From contig NZ_JACMYK010000079.1 of assembly GCF_020889785.1 (NCBI RefSeq), positions 1 through 32,409 on the forward strand: DNA of 32,409 nucleotides, given 5' to 3'. Position 1 is the stretch's first letter. Each line of letters begins with the position of its first letter. The notes beneath the pieces were generated by a model. The model saw only the letters and a program-made list of their open reading frames with translations. It was not told the DNA's origin and did not search any database. The position numbers and the translations under genes are program-made. Shown piece by piece: positions 25,627 to 31,928 of this stretch. This DNA comes from Bradyrhizobium acaciae (GTDB lineage: Bacteria > Pseudomonadota > Alphaproteobacteria > Rhizobiales > Xanthobacteraceae).

Positions 25627-25716
25627 ATGATTGTGTCGCCTGCACTGCGATGGCCCGAGAGGGAATCTGGCCGCCGAAAAATGACCACGTCGGCGAATTC
25701 TGTGCGCGCATGGTGA
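25627..25716 (+). other. Possible 29-codon upstream ORF coupled to the regulator
   Basis: ATG at 25627 has an ideal AAGGAG six nt upstream and opens a 29-codon frame ending at TGA 25714-25716. The regulator ATG (25710-25712) lies inside its last codons, and that ATG has no ribosome site of its own. The peptide (MIVSPALRWPERESG...) resembles nothing I know. It may serve to deliver ribosomes to the regulator start. Confidence 0.35.
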
Positions 25717-26873
25717 AGCCGGGTATCCTTGTTGTCGCCGACGATGCTTCATTGCGAGCGACGCTTGCCCGCTGGCTGTTGCGGACCGGCTATGTCGTCG
25801 AACTGGCCGAGAGCCCGCGGCGGGCCAATGAGGTTGCGTCAAAGGCCACGATCAGCTTGGCCATGATCGCGCCGCAAGGTCTGGGGGCACCGGGTGTCGA
25901 GCTTGTGCACGAGCTAGCTGACTTGGTCGAGCACCTCATCATGATCGGCGAGCCCGGCGACAGCGCAGCGTCAGGCGAACCGGCCGTCTGTATTTCGATG
26001 CCCTTGAACGAGTTGGATGTGCTGGCCAAGGTCAGGTCCGTCCTGCGCCCGGCTGTGGCGGCGAAGGAGCCAGTATCAGGTCCGCAAATCCTGCGCTTCG
26101 AAGGCTTCACGCTCGATGCGGCCGCGCGCACCTGCGTCGATGCGCAGGGGCAGGACGTGACGCTGACCCGCGCGGAATTTTCCCTGCTGCTGGCGCTCGC
26201 GCAAAGTCCGGGCCGGGTGCTCTCGCGCGACGAGCTCACGCGCGTGGTGACAGGCCGCGGCGCGGAGCCAGAAGACCGCAGCGTCGACGTGCTGATCTCG
26301 CGCCTGCGCCGCAAGATCGAGCCGGATCCGAAAGCGCCGCGCTTCATCGTCACCGTGCCCGGCGAGGGCTACAGGTTCAGCGTCAAACCACAGGCTGTCG
26401 GGACGCAGGACCAGGCGGCAGCGGCTCAGGCGATGGACGTCGTCCAGACGGCGGACGCACCGGTCGTCGCACGCGACATGCAACGGCCGAATAGACGGCC
26501 GATGTTCGCCGCAATTGCCGCAGCTGCAGTCGTGCTGATCATGGCGGTCGTGGGATGGAAGGAGTGGAGCAACCGTGGTGCCTTGCAAGCGGTTGCTGAA
26601 GCATCGCCGCCAGGAGCCTCGCCCGAGGCGCGGCTTCCATCGAAGCCGACGCAGCCTACGCCGTCCCGGGAAGAGCAGCGCGCCATAGTGTTCAAGCGCA
26701 TGGTCACGGCCATGCAGGATAACCAGTTCAACTGGCGTACGGTCGAGCGGTTGGCGATCCTGTCTGGGGTCGACGAGAGCGAGGCGCACGAAATCTTGGC
26801 GGAGCACCCCAACGAAATCGTGCTCGGGAAATCTCAAGAGGGCAAGCTGCTCGCCAAGCTCGTCGCACGCTGA
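25710..26873 (+). CDS. Membrane-anchored OmpR-type winged-helix regulator with degenerate receiver
   Basis: 387 residues in four parts. Residues 5-113 resemble a receiver domain (ILVVADDASLRATLARWLLRTGY), but the strand that should carry the phosphorylated Asp reads SLAMIAPQG, without Asp. Residues 127-223 are a clear OmpR/PhoB-type winged helix (DVTLTRAEFSLLLALAQSPGRVLSRDEL...RSVDVLISRLRRKI...GEGYRF). Residues 265-283 form one membrane segment. Residues 323-387 form a small helical module (WRTVERLAILSGVDESEAHEIL...GKSQEGKLLAKL) that itself looks like a winged helix. The layout recalls ToxR/CadC one-component regulators. The start at 25710 gives a clean receiver N-terminus; an in-frame ATG at 25650 would add 20 residues of no clear fold. 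Target genes are unknown. Confidence 0.8.
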   Translation: MVKPGILVVADDASLRATLARWLLRTGYVVELAESPRRANEVASKATISLAMIAPQGLGAPGVELVHELADLVEHLIMIGEPGDSAASGEPAVCISMPLNELDVLAKVRSVLRPAVAAKEPVSGPQILRFEGFTLDAAARTCVDAQGQDVTLTRAEFSLLLALAQSPGRVLSRDELTRVVTGRGAEPEDRSVDVLISRLRRKIEPDPKAPRFIVTVPGEGYRFSVKPQAVGTQDQAAAAQAMDVVQTADAPVVARDMQRPNRRPMFAAIAAAAVVLIMAVVGWKEWSNRGALQAVAEASPPGASPEARLPSKPTQPTPSREEQRAIVFKRMVTAMQDNQFNWRTVERLAILSGVDESEAHEILAEHPNEIVLGKSQEGKLLAKLVAR

Positions 26874-26938
26874 GGCATTGCGTCTTGAGCTGCGATCAAC
26901 CGGCGGCCTTGATGATCGGCACGCGGTGTTCGCAAGAA

Positions 26939-26972
26939 AACGTGGGCAACGCCTTGGAGCATTGCCCACGTT
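26939..26972 (-). terminator. Rho-independent terminator of the Pro-rich exported protein gene
   Basis: A perfect 11-bp inverted repeat, AACGTGGGCAA and TTGCCCACGTT, surrounds a 12-nt loop. On the minus strand it is followed by TTTTCTT, a T-run, 18 nt after the stop codon at 26991. It may also stop readthrough from the convergent regulator gene. Confidence 0.75.
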
Positions 26973-26990
26973 ACGACTGGACTAGCCGCT

Positions 26991-27881
26991 TCACTTGGAC
27001 TGATCCGCGGTCTTCACAGCGTCATTGTGGACGACAGGCGTCCAGGCGAAGGTGCCGAGCCCGCATTGGAGCCAGATCTTCTGGTAGCCGAGATAGTACA
27101 TGGCGACTTCTTCGATGTTGCGCGCGGCCGCCAGTTTTCCGTCCGTCGCCAGATCCTGGATCATCTGCCGGAGCTCGCTGACCTTGGCGAGGTCGTCGTT
27201 GGAGAGCTGAGCCGAGGGCAGCAATTCATCGATCCCTGCCGCCAGCGCCGGAACGGTACCGCTGGTCCCGCAGCCGGATGCGATGGACGGAGAGGTCATG
27301 GACGGGGAGGCGACTGTCGGCCTCACCTGCGTCGCGACACCCGAGTTGGTCGTCGTCGCCAGGCGCACCGGAACGGCAACCGGGACAGTCACCGGCACCG
27401 CAACGGGCACCTGCGGCGCGAGGATCACGACCGTGCCGTGGCCCTTGTCCGAATCGTCATCCTTCTGCTTCGGCGTCTTGGGCGGGCACTTGAGCGGGTC
27501 GAGCGGGCAGACGTCGTCGACCGGATGCGGCTTGAGCGCCGGAGGCGGCGGCAATTCGGAGACCGGGATTTGCGGCTGCTTCATTGTCGAGCTCCCGACC
27601 GGAAGCTTCGATACCGGGATCTGCGCCGTTCCGACCGACGTCTTCGACGGTGCAGTCGGAATCTTTGGCGGGAGGTCGACCATCTTCTGGGGCCCCAAAA
27701 CACGGATCGCTTCCTGGCTCGATTGCATGCCGGTGGCGGTCTGTGTCGGGGGGAGCTGCGTGGCGATGTGCGAGCTCGCGCCGCCAAAGACCTGCAAGGG
27801 CAGCGCTGCTGCCGGTGTGGCGGCCGAACCGATCGCGGTAACGCTGAAGGCAATTGCCAGAAAACCAGATGTGCGGAACAT
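26991..27881 (-). CDS. Exported Pro/Val-rich protein with conserved C-terminal domain
   Basis: 296 residues. A signal peptide (1-26, MFRTSGFLAIAFSVTAIGSAATPAAA) precedes a low-complexity region. This region has the repeated motif QIPVSKLP/QIPVSELP (88-111), a Pro/Lys/Asp-rich stretch with C125 and C132, and a valine-proline run VPVAVPVTVPVAVPV (158-172). A folded C-terminal domain follows at about 207-282 (LPSAQLSNDDLAKVSELRQMIQDLATDGK...EEVAMYYLGYQKIWLQCGLG). A second gene at the right end of the window encodes the same C-terminal domain and the same VPV run. I do not recognise the family; the layout suggests a periplasmic or surface protein with an extended stalk. AGGAGA lies just before the ATG at 27881; a frame open to 28010 runs through the conserved promoter module. 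Confidence 0.8.
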   Translation of the reverse strand: MFRTSGFLAIAFSVTAIGSAATPAAALPLQVFGGASSHIATQLPPTQTATGMQSSQEAIRVLGPQKMVDLPPKIPTAPSKTSVGTAQIPVSKLPVGSSTMKQPQIPVSELPPPPALKPHPVDDVCPLDPLKCPPKTPKQKDDDSDKGHGTVVILAPQVPVAVPVTVPVAVPVRLATTTNSGVATQVRPTVASPSMTSPSIASGCGTSGTVPALAAGIDELLPSAQLSNDDLAKVSELRQMIQDLATDGKLAAARNIEEVAMYYLGYQKIWLQCGLGTFAWTPVVHNDAVKTADQSK

Positions 27882-27943
27882 GACATTCTCCTGTGGTTGG
27901 TCGTGGGTTGAACATCCAGGGCGCTCGGCCTGTCTGGACGCGA

Positions 27944-28046
27944 TGTGATCATTCACACCTGCACATCTGTAACCGCGCCAGATCGCGATGTTCGATAAAT
28001 TGTCTAGCATTTACAGATGTTTACAGCGCATTCACAGGCCATTTAC
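27944..28046 (-). promoter_or_regulatory. Conserved regulatory module, copy 1 (palindrome plus four phased GTAAA boxes)
   Basis: On the minus strand, palindrome TGTGAATGATCACA (27944-27957) lies 63 nt from the start codon of the Pro/Val-rich protein. Further upstream are GTTACAGAT (about 27964-27972) and TCGAAC. Four boxes follow, read on the plus strand as TTTAC, TTTAC, TTCAC and TTTAC, starting at 28010, 28020, 28031 and 28042. Copies 2 and 3 share the same order and spacing. Confidence 0.7.
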
Positions 28047-28050
28047 GGGG

Positions 28051-28274
28051 CAAATCAGCGCTGCCTCGGGTGGCTGCCGGCGTACCGAACGCTGGTCTCC
28101 GTTTTTCGCGACGAATGATCGGAGGGCAAACCAAGCCCCGGGGCCGGAAGAGGAAATGAAGCGAGCGGCTGAAACTGCGGTCGCAGAAACGAAACAGGCC
28201 GCCTGCTTCGGCGGCCCGGTCCGTACCGAAAATGTCTGGCGCAATCCGCGAAGGAGAGACGCCGGCGTTTGGCG
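28051..28274. other. Intergenic stretch between copy 1 of the module and the Cys-repeat gene
   Basis: I see no gene here apart from the terminator hairpin at 28197-28216. A 40-codon plus-strand frame from 28156 has a purine-rich site in front of it but runs across that hairpin. Confidence 0.45.
28197..28216 (-). terminator. Rho-independent terminator of the Cys-repeat protein gene
   Basis: GGCCGCC and GGCGGCC form a 7-bp stem around a 6-nt loop. On the minus strand it is followed by TGTTTCGTTTCT, a T-rich tail, and it lies about 58 nt after the stop codon of the minus-strand gene. Confidence 0.6.
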
Positions 28275-28535
28275 CTAGTCGTTGGCCCAGCAGTACTTTC
28301 CCTCGTAACCCAGATGATATCCCGCCGGGCAGGCGCGCGGGCGATTTGGCCAGCAGTATTTGCCTTCGTAGCCGACATGCGTGCCGGGAGGGCACGAGAG
28401 CGCAGCAGCCTCGACGACAGCGGATTGAATTGCGATCGAGAAGTTGCCCAACGGAGACGCCGCAGCAACTCCGCTCGAGATCGCGAGTGCGATGGAGGTT
28501 TGGGCGAGAAGAAACAGGCCTGATTTGCGTGACAT
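28275..28535 (-). CDS. Small exported protein with duplicated C-x12-C-W motif
   Basis: 86 residues. A signal peptide (about 1-26, ending GVAAA) is followed by a short spacer and two near-identical 15-residue units 21 residues apart: CPPGTHVGYEGKYCW (48-62) and CPAGYHLGYEGKYCW (69-83). Each unit has two Cys and could close one disulfide loop, exposing Tyr and Trp. The sequence resembles small Cys-rich secreted proteins of Bradyrhizobium-type bacteria, but I cannot name a family or function. AGGAGA stands just before the ATG at 28535. The gene has its own promoter module upstream and a terminator downstream, so it forms a single-gene unit. Confidence 0.78.
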   Translation of the reverse strand: MSRKSGLFLLAQTSIALAISSGVAAASPLGNFSIAIQSAVVEAAALSCPPGTHVGYEGKYCWPNRPRACPAGYHLGYEGKYCWAND

Positions 28536-28598
28536 GACTTTCTCCTATGGCTGGTCTCGGTTGAACATCCAGCGGCGCGCGGCCTGTCTTGGATGGGA

Positions 28599-28702
28599 TG
28601 TGAACATTCACACCATGCCGATCTGTCACACGGCCGCGTCGCGAAGTTCGAGAGATTCTTGAGCGTTTACGGCCGTTTACATTGGGTTCATCGGCCATTA
28701 AC
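28599..28702 (-). promoter_or_regulatory. Conserved regulatory module, copy 2 (palindrome plus four phased GTAAA boxes)
   Basis: Palindrome TGTGAATGTTCACA (28599-28612) lies 64 nt before the start codon of the Cys-repeat protein. GTGACAGAT and TCGAAC are further upstream. Four boxes, read on the plus strand as TTTAC, TTTAC, TTCAT and TTAAC, start at 28666, 28676, 28687 and 28698. The 10/11/11 spacing is the same as in copies 1 and 3. The module ends 99 nt before the divergent hydrolase gene and could affect it too. Confidence 0.7.
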
Positions 28703-28801
28703 GGCCAGCCGCATGCAACGAGCCCGAAGTGACTACCGCCGTCGCGCAAGCCGTGCACAATGCCGCGGTGTCGCGTGGGCCTTCATCGAAGGAAGAACGT
28801 C

Positions 28802-29961
28802 GTGATTGGTGTTCGCCTGGTGCTCTTGCTTGCTGCGTTCGCCGGCGGTGCGGCGCCATCCGCATGGGCCGACGAATTGACGGAGACGCAGGCGTTATTT
28901 CCCGTCAGCATCGGTGGAAATACATTTCGCCTGGAAGGGCTCATCATCAGGAAGGCGGACGCCCCGGGCCGGCTGCCGATCGCGCTGCTGACGAATGGCG
29001 GCGCGGCAACCGCAACGGGCGGTGCGAATGCGACCGCCGCGGCCTATGCGCATTATGCCCGGGATCTGGCGCGGCGCGGATGGTTGGCGGTCGTCACGAT
29101 GAGGCGCGGCTTTGGCCAGTCCGAGGGGCCAAAGCCGGTGCCGATCACCTGCCAGGCGGCTTCGCTCGGCGCCTGGGCGGGCGCCGCGGCGGACGATCTG
29201 CAAGCCACCATCGACACTGTTGCGAAGCGACCGGATGCCGATCCGAGCAAGGTGATCGTGATTGGATCCGAAATCGCCGGGGTTGCGGCGGTGGCGCTGT
29301 CGGCCCGCAACCCGCCCGGATTGGTCGGCGTCGTGTCTGTCTCGGGCGGGCTGCAATCGGAATCGAACTGCCCGATCAACGATCTCCTGGTCGAGGGATA
29401 CAAGGGTTTCGGAGCAAAGAACCGCGTCCCGAACCTCTGGATCTATTCGAGCAGCGACAGGCTGTTCGGCCCCGATCTCGCCGAACGTTTGCACACTGCG
29501 TTTCTCGATGCCGGCGGCGATGTCAAATTCGTCATGTTCTTTCATGACGGCAATGTGGGCACCGCCATATTCGGCCAGGCAACGGAGGCCTGGTACGTCC
29601 AGATGGACGGCTTCCTGCGCGCCAACAATCTGCCGACGTGGCGCACGACCGAGGTGTGGAGTGCGATCGATCGGCTGAAGATTGTGGACAGGATGGAGCG
29701 GCAGAATTTCGCGGGCTCGATGATCCAGCATTATTTGCGGCGCCGGGTGAAAAGGCGATCGCCTTTTCACCAACCGTGCAGGCGGCATGGACGCGCCCGC
29801 AGGACAAGCTCGGCGCCGGGCCGCGCCTGCCGCTGAATTACCAGGTCGGCTCGCAGAGCCTTGATGACGCCCGCAGCGGCGCATTGGCGGCGTGCCAGAA
29901 GACGGCGCAGGACTGCGCCATCGTCATGGAGAATTTCCGATGGGTCGGTGACGCGCGATGA
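28802..29961 (+). pseudogene. Exported alpha/beta-hydrolase-like protein, frameshifted and lacking catalytic residues
   Basis: GTG at 28802 follows GAAGGAAG and opens with a signal peptide (VLLLAAFAGGAAPSAWA). The protein aligns along its length with the next gene. After residue 312 (codon TTG at 29735-29737) the frame is lost. The homologous end (AAPGEKAIAFSP...LDDARSGALAACQ...CAIVMENFRW) continues in another frame to TGA 29959-29961, which overlaps the next start by 4 nt. One extra G after 29737 would restore ...HYLAAPGEK. The nucleophile position is E157 (GSEIAG against GTSAGG in the neighbour), and the catalytic His appears as N251, so even the intact protein would not be a normal serine hydrolase. 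Unrepaired, the frame ends at 29836 with an unrelated basic tail. Confidence 0.75.
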
Positions 29962-31097
29962 CGAATGAACCGGTGTCCCGTCGAACCGCAACATTCGGCG
30001 CGAGCATCGTGGGCATTGTCGTCGCCATCATCATCGCGCTCTCGGCCCTTGTTCCGGCGATGGCGGGCGATCTCGTCCAGGAGCGCCAATATCTGCGCGT
30101 CAAAATCGGCGGCAAGGACGTTCGCCTGGAAGCGCTCTTCGTCAAACGCGCCGACACAACGGGACGTCTGCCGATCGCGTTTTTCAATCACGGGCGGCCC
30201 GCCGTTCGCGCCATGGCGGTGGACCAAAGCCTGCTCGACGATCCCGGCATCAATCTCATCGCCGATATCGCGCGCCGCGGATGGCTTGTCGTGGCGATCA
30301 ACCGGCGCGGCTACGGGCTGTCCGACGGCCCGGTGCAATCAGACTCGCCATGTGCCGCGGATTCGTTCATGTCGTGGATGAACGCGGATGCCGACGACAT
30401 CGAAGCCGCCATTGGAGCCGTTGCACGCCGGACCGATGCCGATCCGACAAGGATGATCGCGATCGGCACATCGGCCGGCGGCGCGGCTTCACTCGCGCTG
30501 GGGGCGCGAAATCCTGCGGGATTGGTGGCAGTGATCGACATCGCTGGTGGCGAACACATGGGAGGGTGCCCAGTGGTCGCCGATTCCGTTCCCGTCGATT
30601 TCAGAACACTCGGTTCGCGCAGCCACGTTCCCAATCTTTGGGTGTTCGCGAAGAACGATCCAAATCACCCCGTTGATCAGATCGAGGTGATGCGCGCGGC
30701 GTTCACGGGAGCCGGTGCGGATCTCAAACTGGCGTTGCTCGAGCCGATCGGCGAGGACGGCCACACCGGACTCGGATCAAATAGCGGTCGCGCGCAATGG
30801 CTGCTCGAAGTCGACAATTTTCTGAGGGCGCATAACCTTCCGACCTGGCCGGTCTCCAACGTGGACGTCGTGCTCCAGAAACTGCGATGGCCGCAGACGT
30901 CGCGCAACTACGTCCAGGCCTATCTGGCCGCGCCGGGCGAGAAGGCGTTCGCGCGAACGCCTGGCAACCAGAATGCCGCTTATCGGACAGCGCTGACCCT
31001 GGACGATGCGCGCAGGCTCGCCTTGGATGCCTGCCAGCAAAAAGGCGAGCCGTGCACGATCGTGATGGAAGATGACCGCTGGACCGGATCGCAGTGA
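29958..31097 (+). CDS. Exported alpha/beta hydrolase with C-terminal Cys-pair extension
   Basis: 379 residues. An N-terminal hydrophobic segment (17-36, ending PAMAG) directs export. The hydrolase fold has nucleophile S172 (GTSAGG), probable acid D234 (FAKNDPNH) and probable His H269 (EDGHTG). It is related to dienelactone-hydrolase and dipeptidyl-peptidase-like families, but the substrate is unknown. The last 60 residues (AAPGEKAFART...LDDARRLALDACQQKGEPCTIVMEDDRW) form a small appended element with a Cys pair, also present in the preceding paralogue. It is the active member of a tandem duplication, translationally coupled to the first copy by an ATGA overlap. Confidence 0.85.
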   Translation: MTNEPVSRRTATFGASIVGIVVAIIIALSALVPAMAGDLVQERQYLRVKIGGKDVRLEALFVKRADTTGRLPIAFFNHGRPAVRAMAVDQSLLDDPGINLIADIARRGWLVVAINRRGYGLSDGPVQSDSPCAADSFMSWMNADADDIEAAIGAVARRTDADPTRMIAIGTSAGGAASLALGARNPAGLVAVIDIAGGEHMGGCPVVADSVPVDFRTLGSRSHVPNLWVFAKNDPNHPVDQIEVMRAAFTGAGADLKLALLEPIGEDGHTGLGSNSGRAQWLLEVDNFLRAHNLPTWPVSNVDVVLQKLRWPQTSRNYVQAYLAAPGEKAFARTPGNQNAAYRTALTLDDARRLALDACQQKGEPCTIVMEDDRWTGSQ

Positions 31098-31124
31098 CGA
31101 GCCGATGCTGCCGAAGGCCGGAGG

Positions 31125-31313
31125 TCATCGCTTCTTTTTGCCGGGAAACCGATACGGGCTCAGGCCGATAGACGTAATCGGACGATAATGCGCCAGGATC
31201 TGTTCATTGCGACCGCCAAAGACCTGCTTGGAAGATGCCGATGCCGGAGTGGCGGTGGCACCTATCGCAATCATGCCGGCTGCAATCGAGACTATGCCTA
31301 ATTTGCGGAACAT
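31125..31313 (-). CDS. Small exported peptide, basic C-terminus
   Basis: 62 residues. The signal peptide MFRKLGIVSIAAGMIAIGATATPASA is clearly related to that of the Pro/Val-rich protein at 26991, and so are the first mature residues (QVFGG in both). The mature part is only about 36 residues and ends in a basic RFPGKKKR. AAGGAGAC precedes the ATG at 31313. It lies 61 nt downstream of a second small exported gene on the same strand and is probably co-transcribed with it. It may be a true small peptide or a remnant of a longer paralogue. The stop is 27 nt from the convergent hydrolase stop. Confidence 0.65.
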   Translation of the reverse strand: MFRKLGIVSIAAGMIAIGATATPASASSKQVFGGRNEQILAHYRPITSIGLSPYRFPGKKKR

Positions 31314-31374
31314 GACTGTCTCCTTCACGAGTAAGGTTGAGCATTTGGCAGGCACAGACGGGTTGACCATCTGC

Positions 31375-31572
31375 CTATCGAGACGGAGGGGGCGGCGTCA
31401 TTCTTCCTGCCAAACTCGGTTCGATCGCGCGCCCGACCGTCGTCCGCATGTGAGGGTTGTACGCCTTGGATACCTGCGGTTGCTTTTTGAAAGATGCCGC
31501 TGCCGGCGTGGTGGCAGACGCGATCGCAGCAAAGCTGAGGGCGATCGCCAACAAGATCGATTTGCGTAACAT
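31375..31572 (-). CDS. Small exported peptide, Pro-rich C-terminus
   Basis: 65 residues. The signal peptide MLRKSILLAIALSFAAIASATTPAAA again resembles those of the two related genes in this region. The mature part of about 39 residues has QPQVSKAYNPH and ends RMTPPPPSR. It has no Cys and no known motif. CAGGAGACAGCC precedes the ATG at 31572. A third copy of the conserved regulatory module lies upstream, and the 62-residue peptide gene lies 61 nt downstream. Confidence 0.65.
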   Translation of the reverse strand: MLRKSILLAIALSFAAIASATTPAAASFKKQPQVSKAYNPHMRTTVGRAIEPSLAGRMTPPPPSR

Positions 31573-31636
31573 GGCTGTCTCCTGTGGTTGGGCCGATATG
31601 GATGAGCACCCAGTTCTCGCGACCTGCGGTGCGTGA

Positions 31637-31739
31637 TGTGACCATTCACATCCTGCCCATCTGTCACGCCGCCACGCATGAGGTTCTCGGTATTCTGTGG
31701 CGTTTACGGTCGTTTACATCGCGTTTGCAGGCAGTTCAC
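31637..31739 (-). promoter_or_regulatory. Conserved regulatory module, copy 3 (palindrome plus four phased GTAAA boxes)
   Basis: Palindrome TGTGAATGGTCACA (31637-31650) lies 65 nt before the start codon of the 65-residue peptide. GTGACAGAT and AGAAC are further upstream. Four boxes, read on the plus strand as TTTAC, TTTAC, TTTGC and TTCAC, start at 31703, 31713, 31724 and 31735, again with 10/11/11 spacing. Confidence 0.7.
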
Positions 31740-31875
31740 AGGACGTCGGGATATCGTGAGATTTGGCTCGATCGAAGAGAGTGCAGCCAAGACCGGCATC
31801 AATTGCGTGCCCGCATTCAGCAATCGCGACCTTCGCTCGCCGAGCAGCGCACTAACGAGCCATCCACGCGCAAGA
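31740..31875. other. Intergenic stretch upstream of copy 3 of the module
   Basis: I see no gene in this stretch. It separates the regulatory module from the terminator hairpin of the next minus-strand gene. Confidence 0.45.
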
Positions 31876-31911
31876 ATGCGGAGGCGTCGCCCTGGAGCGT
31901 CGCCTCCGCAT
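31876..31911 (-). terminator. Hairpin after the second Val/Pro-rich protein gene
   Basis: A perfect 11-bp inverted repeat, ATGCGGAGGCG and CGCCTCCGCAT, surrounds a 14-nt loop. It begins 17 nt after the stop codon of the minus-strand gene. On that strand TTCTTGCG follows, matching the tail of the terminator at 26939-26972. Confidence 0.65.
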
Positions 31912-31928
31912 GAACCGCGATTGTTGCT

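Noticed and set aside
27360..27430. Short DNA repeats coding for Val-Pro that could be a tandem repeat array or CRISPR-like element
   Set aside because: The periodicity is that of codons in an open reading frame with normal flanking domains; there are no spacers.
28156..28278. 40-codon plus-strand ORF preceded by AGAGGAA
   Set aside because: It runs through the terminator hairpin at 28197-28216 and into the stop of the minus-strand gene, and the product looks random. It is possible but not supportable.
27988..28278. 96-codon plus-strand frame over the promoter module
   Set aside because: It lies over the phased boxes that occur in three copies. The repeat geometry explains this DNA better than coding, and the frame is not kept in the other copies.
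29735..29745. Programmed ribosomal frameshift in the first hydrolase
   Set aside because: No slippery heptamer or following stem is evident. A single missing G explains the break more simply, although only reads or relatives can settle it.
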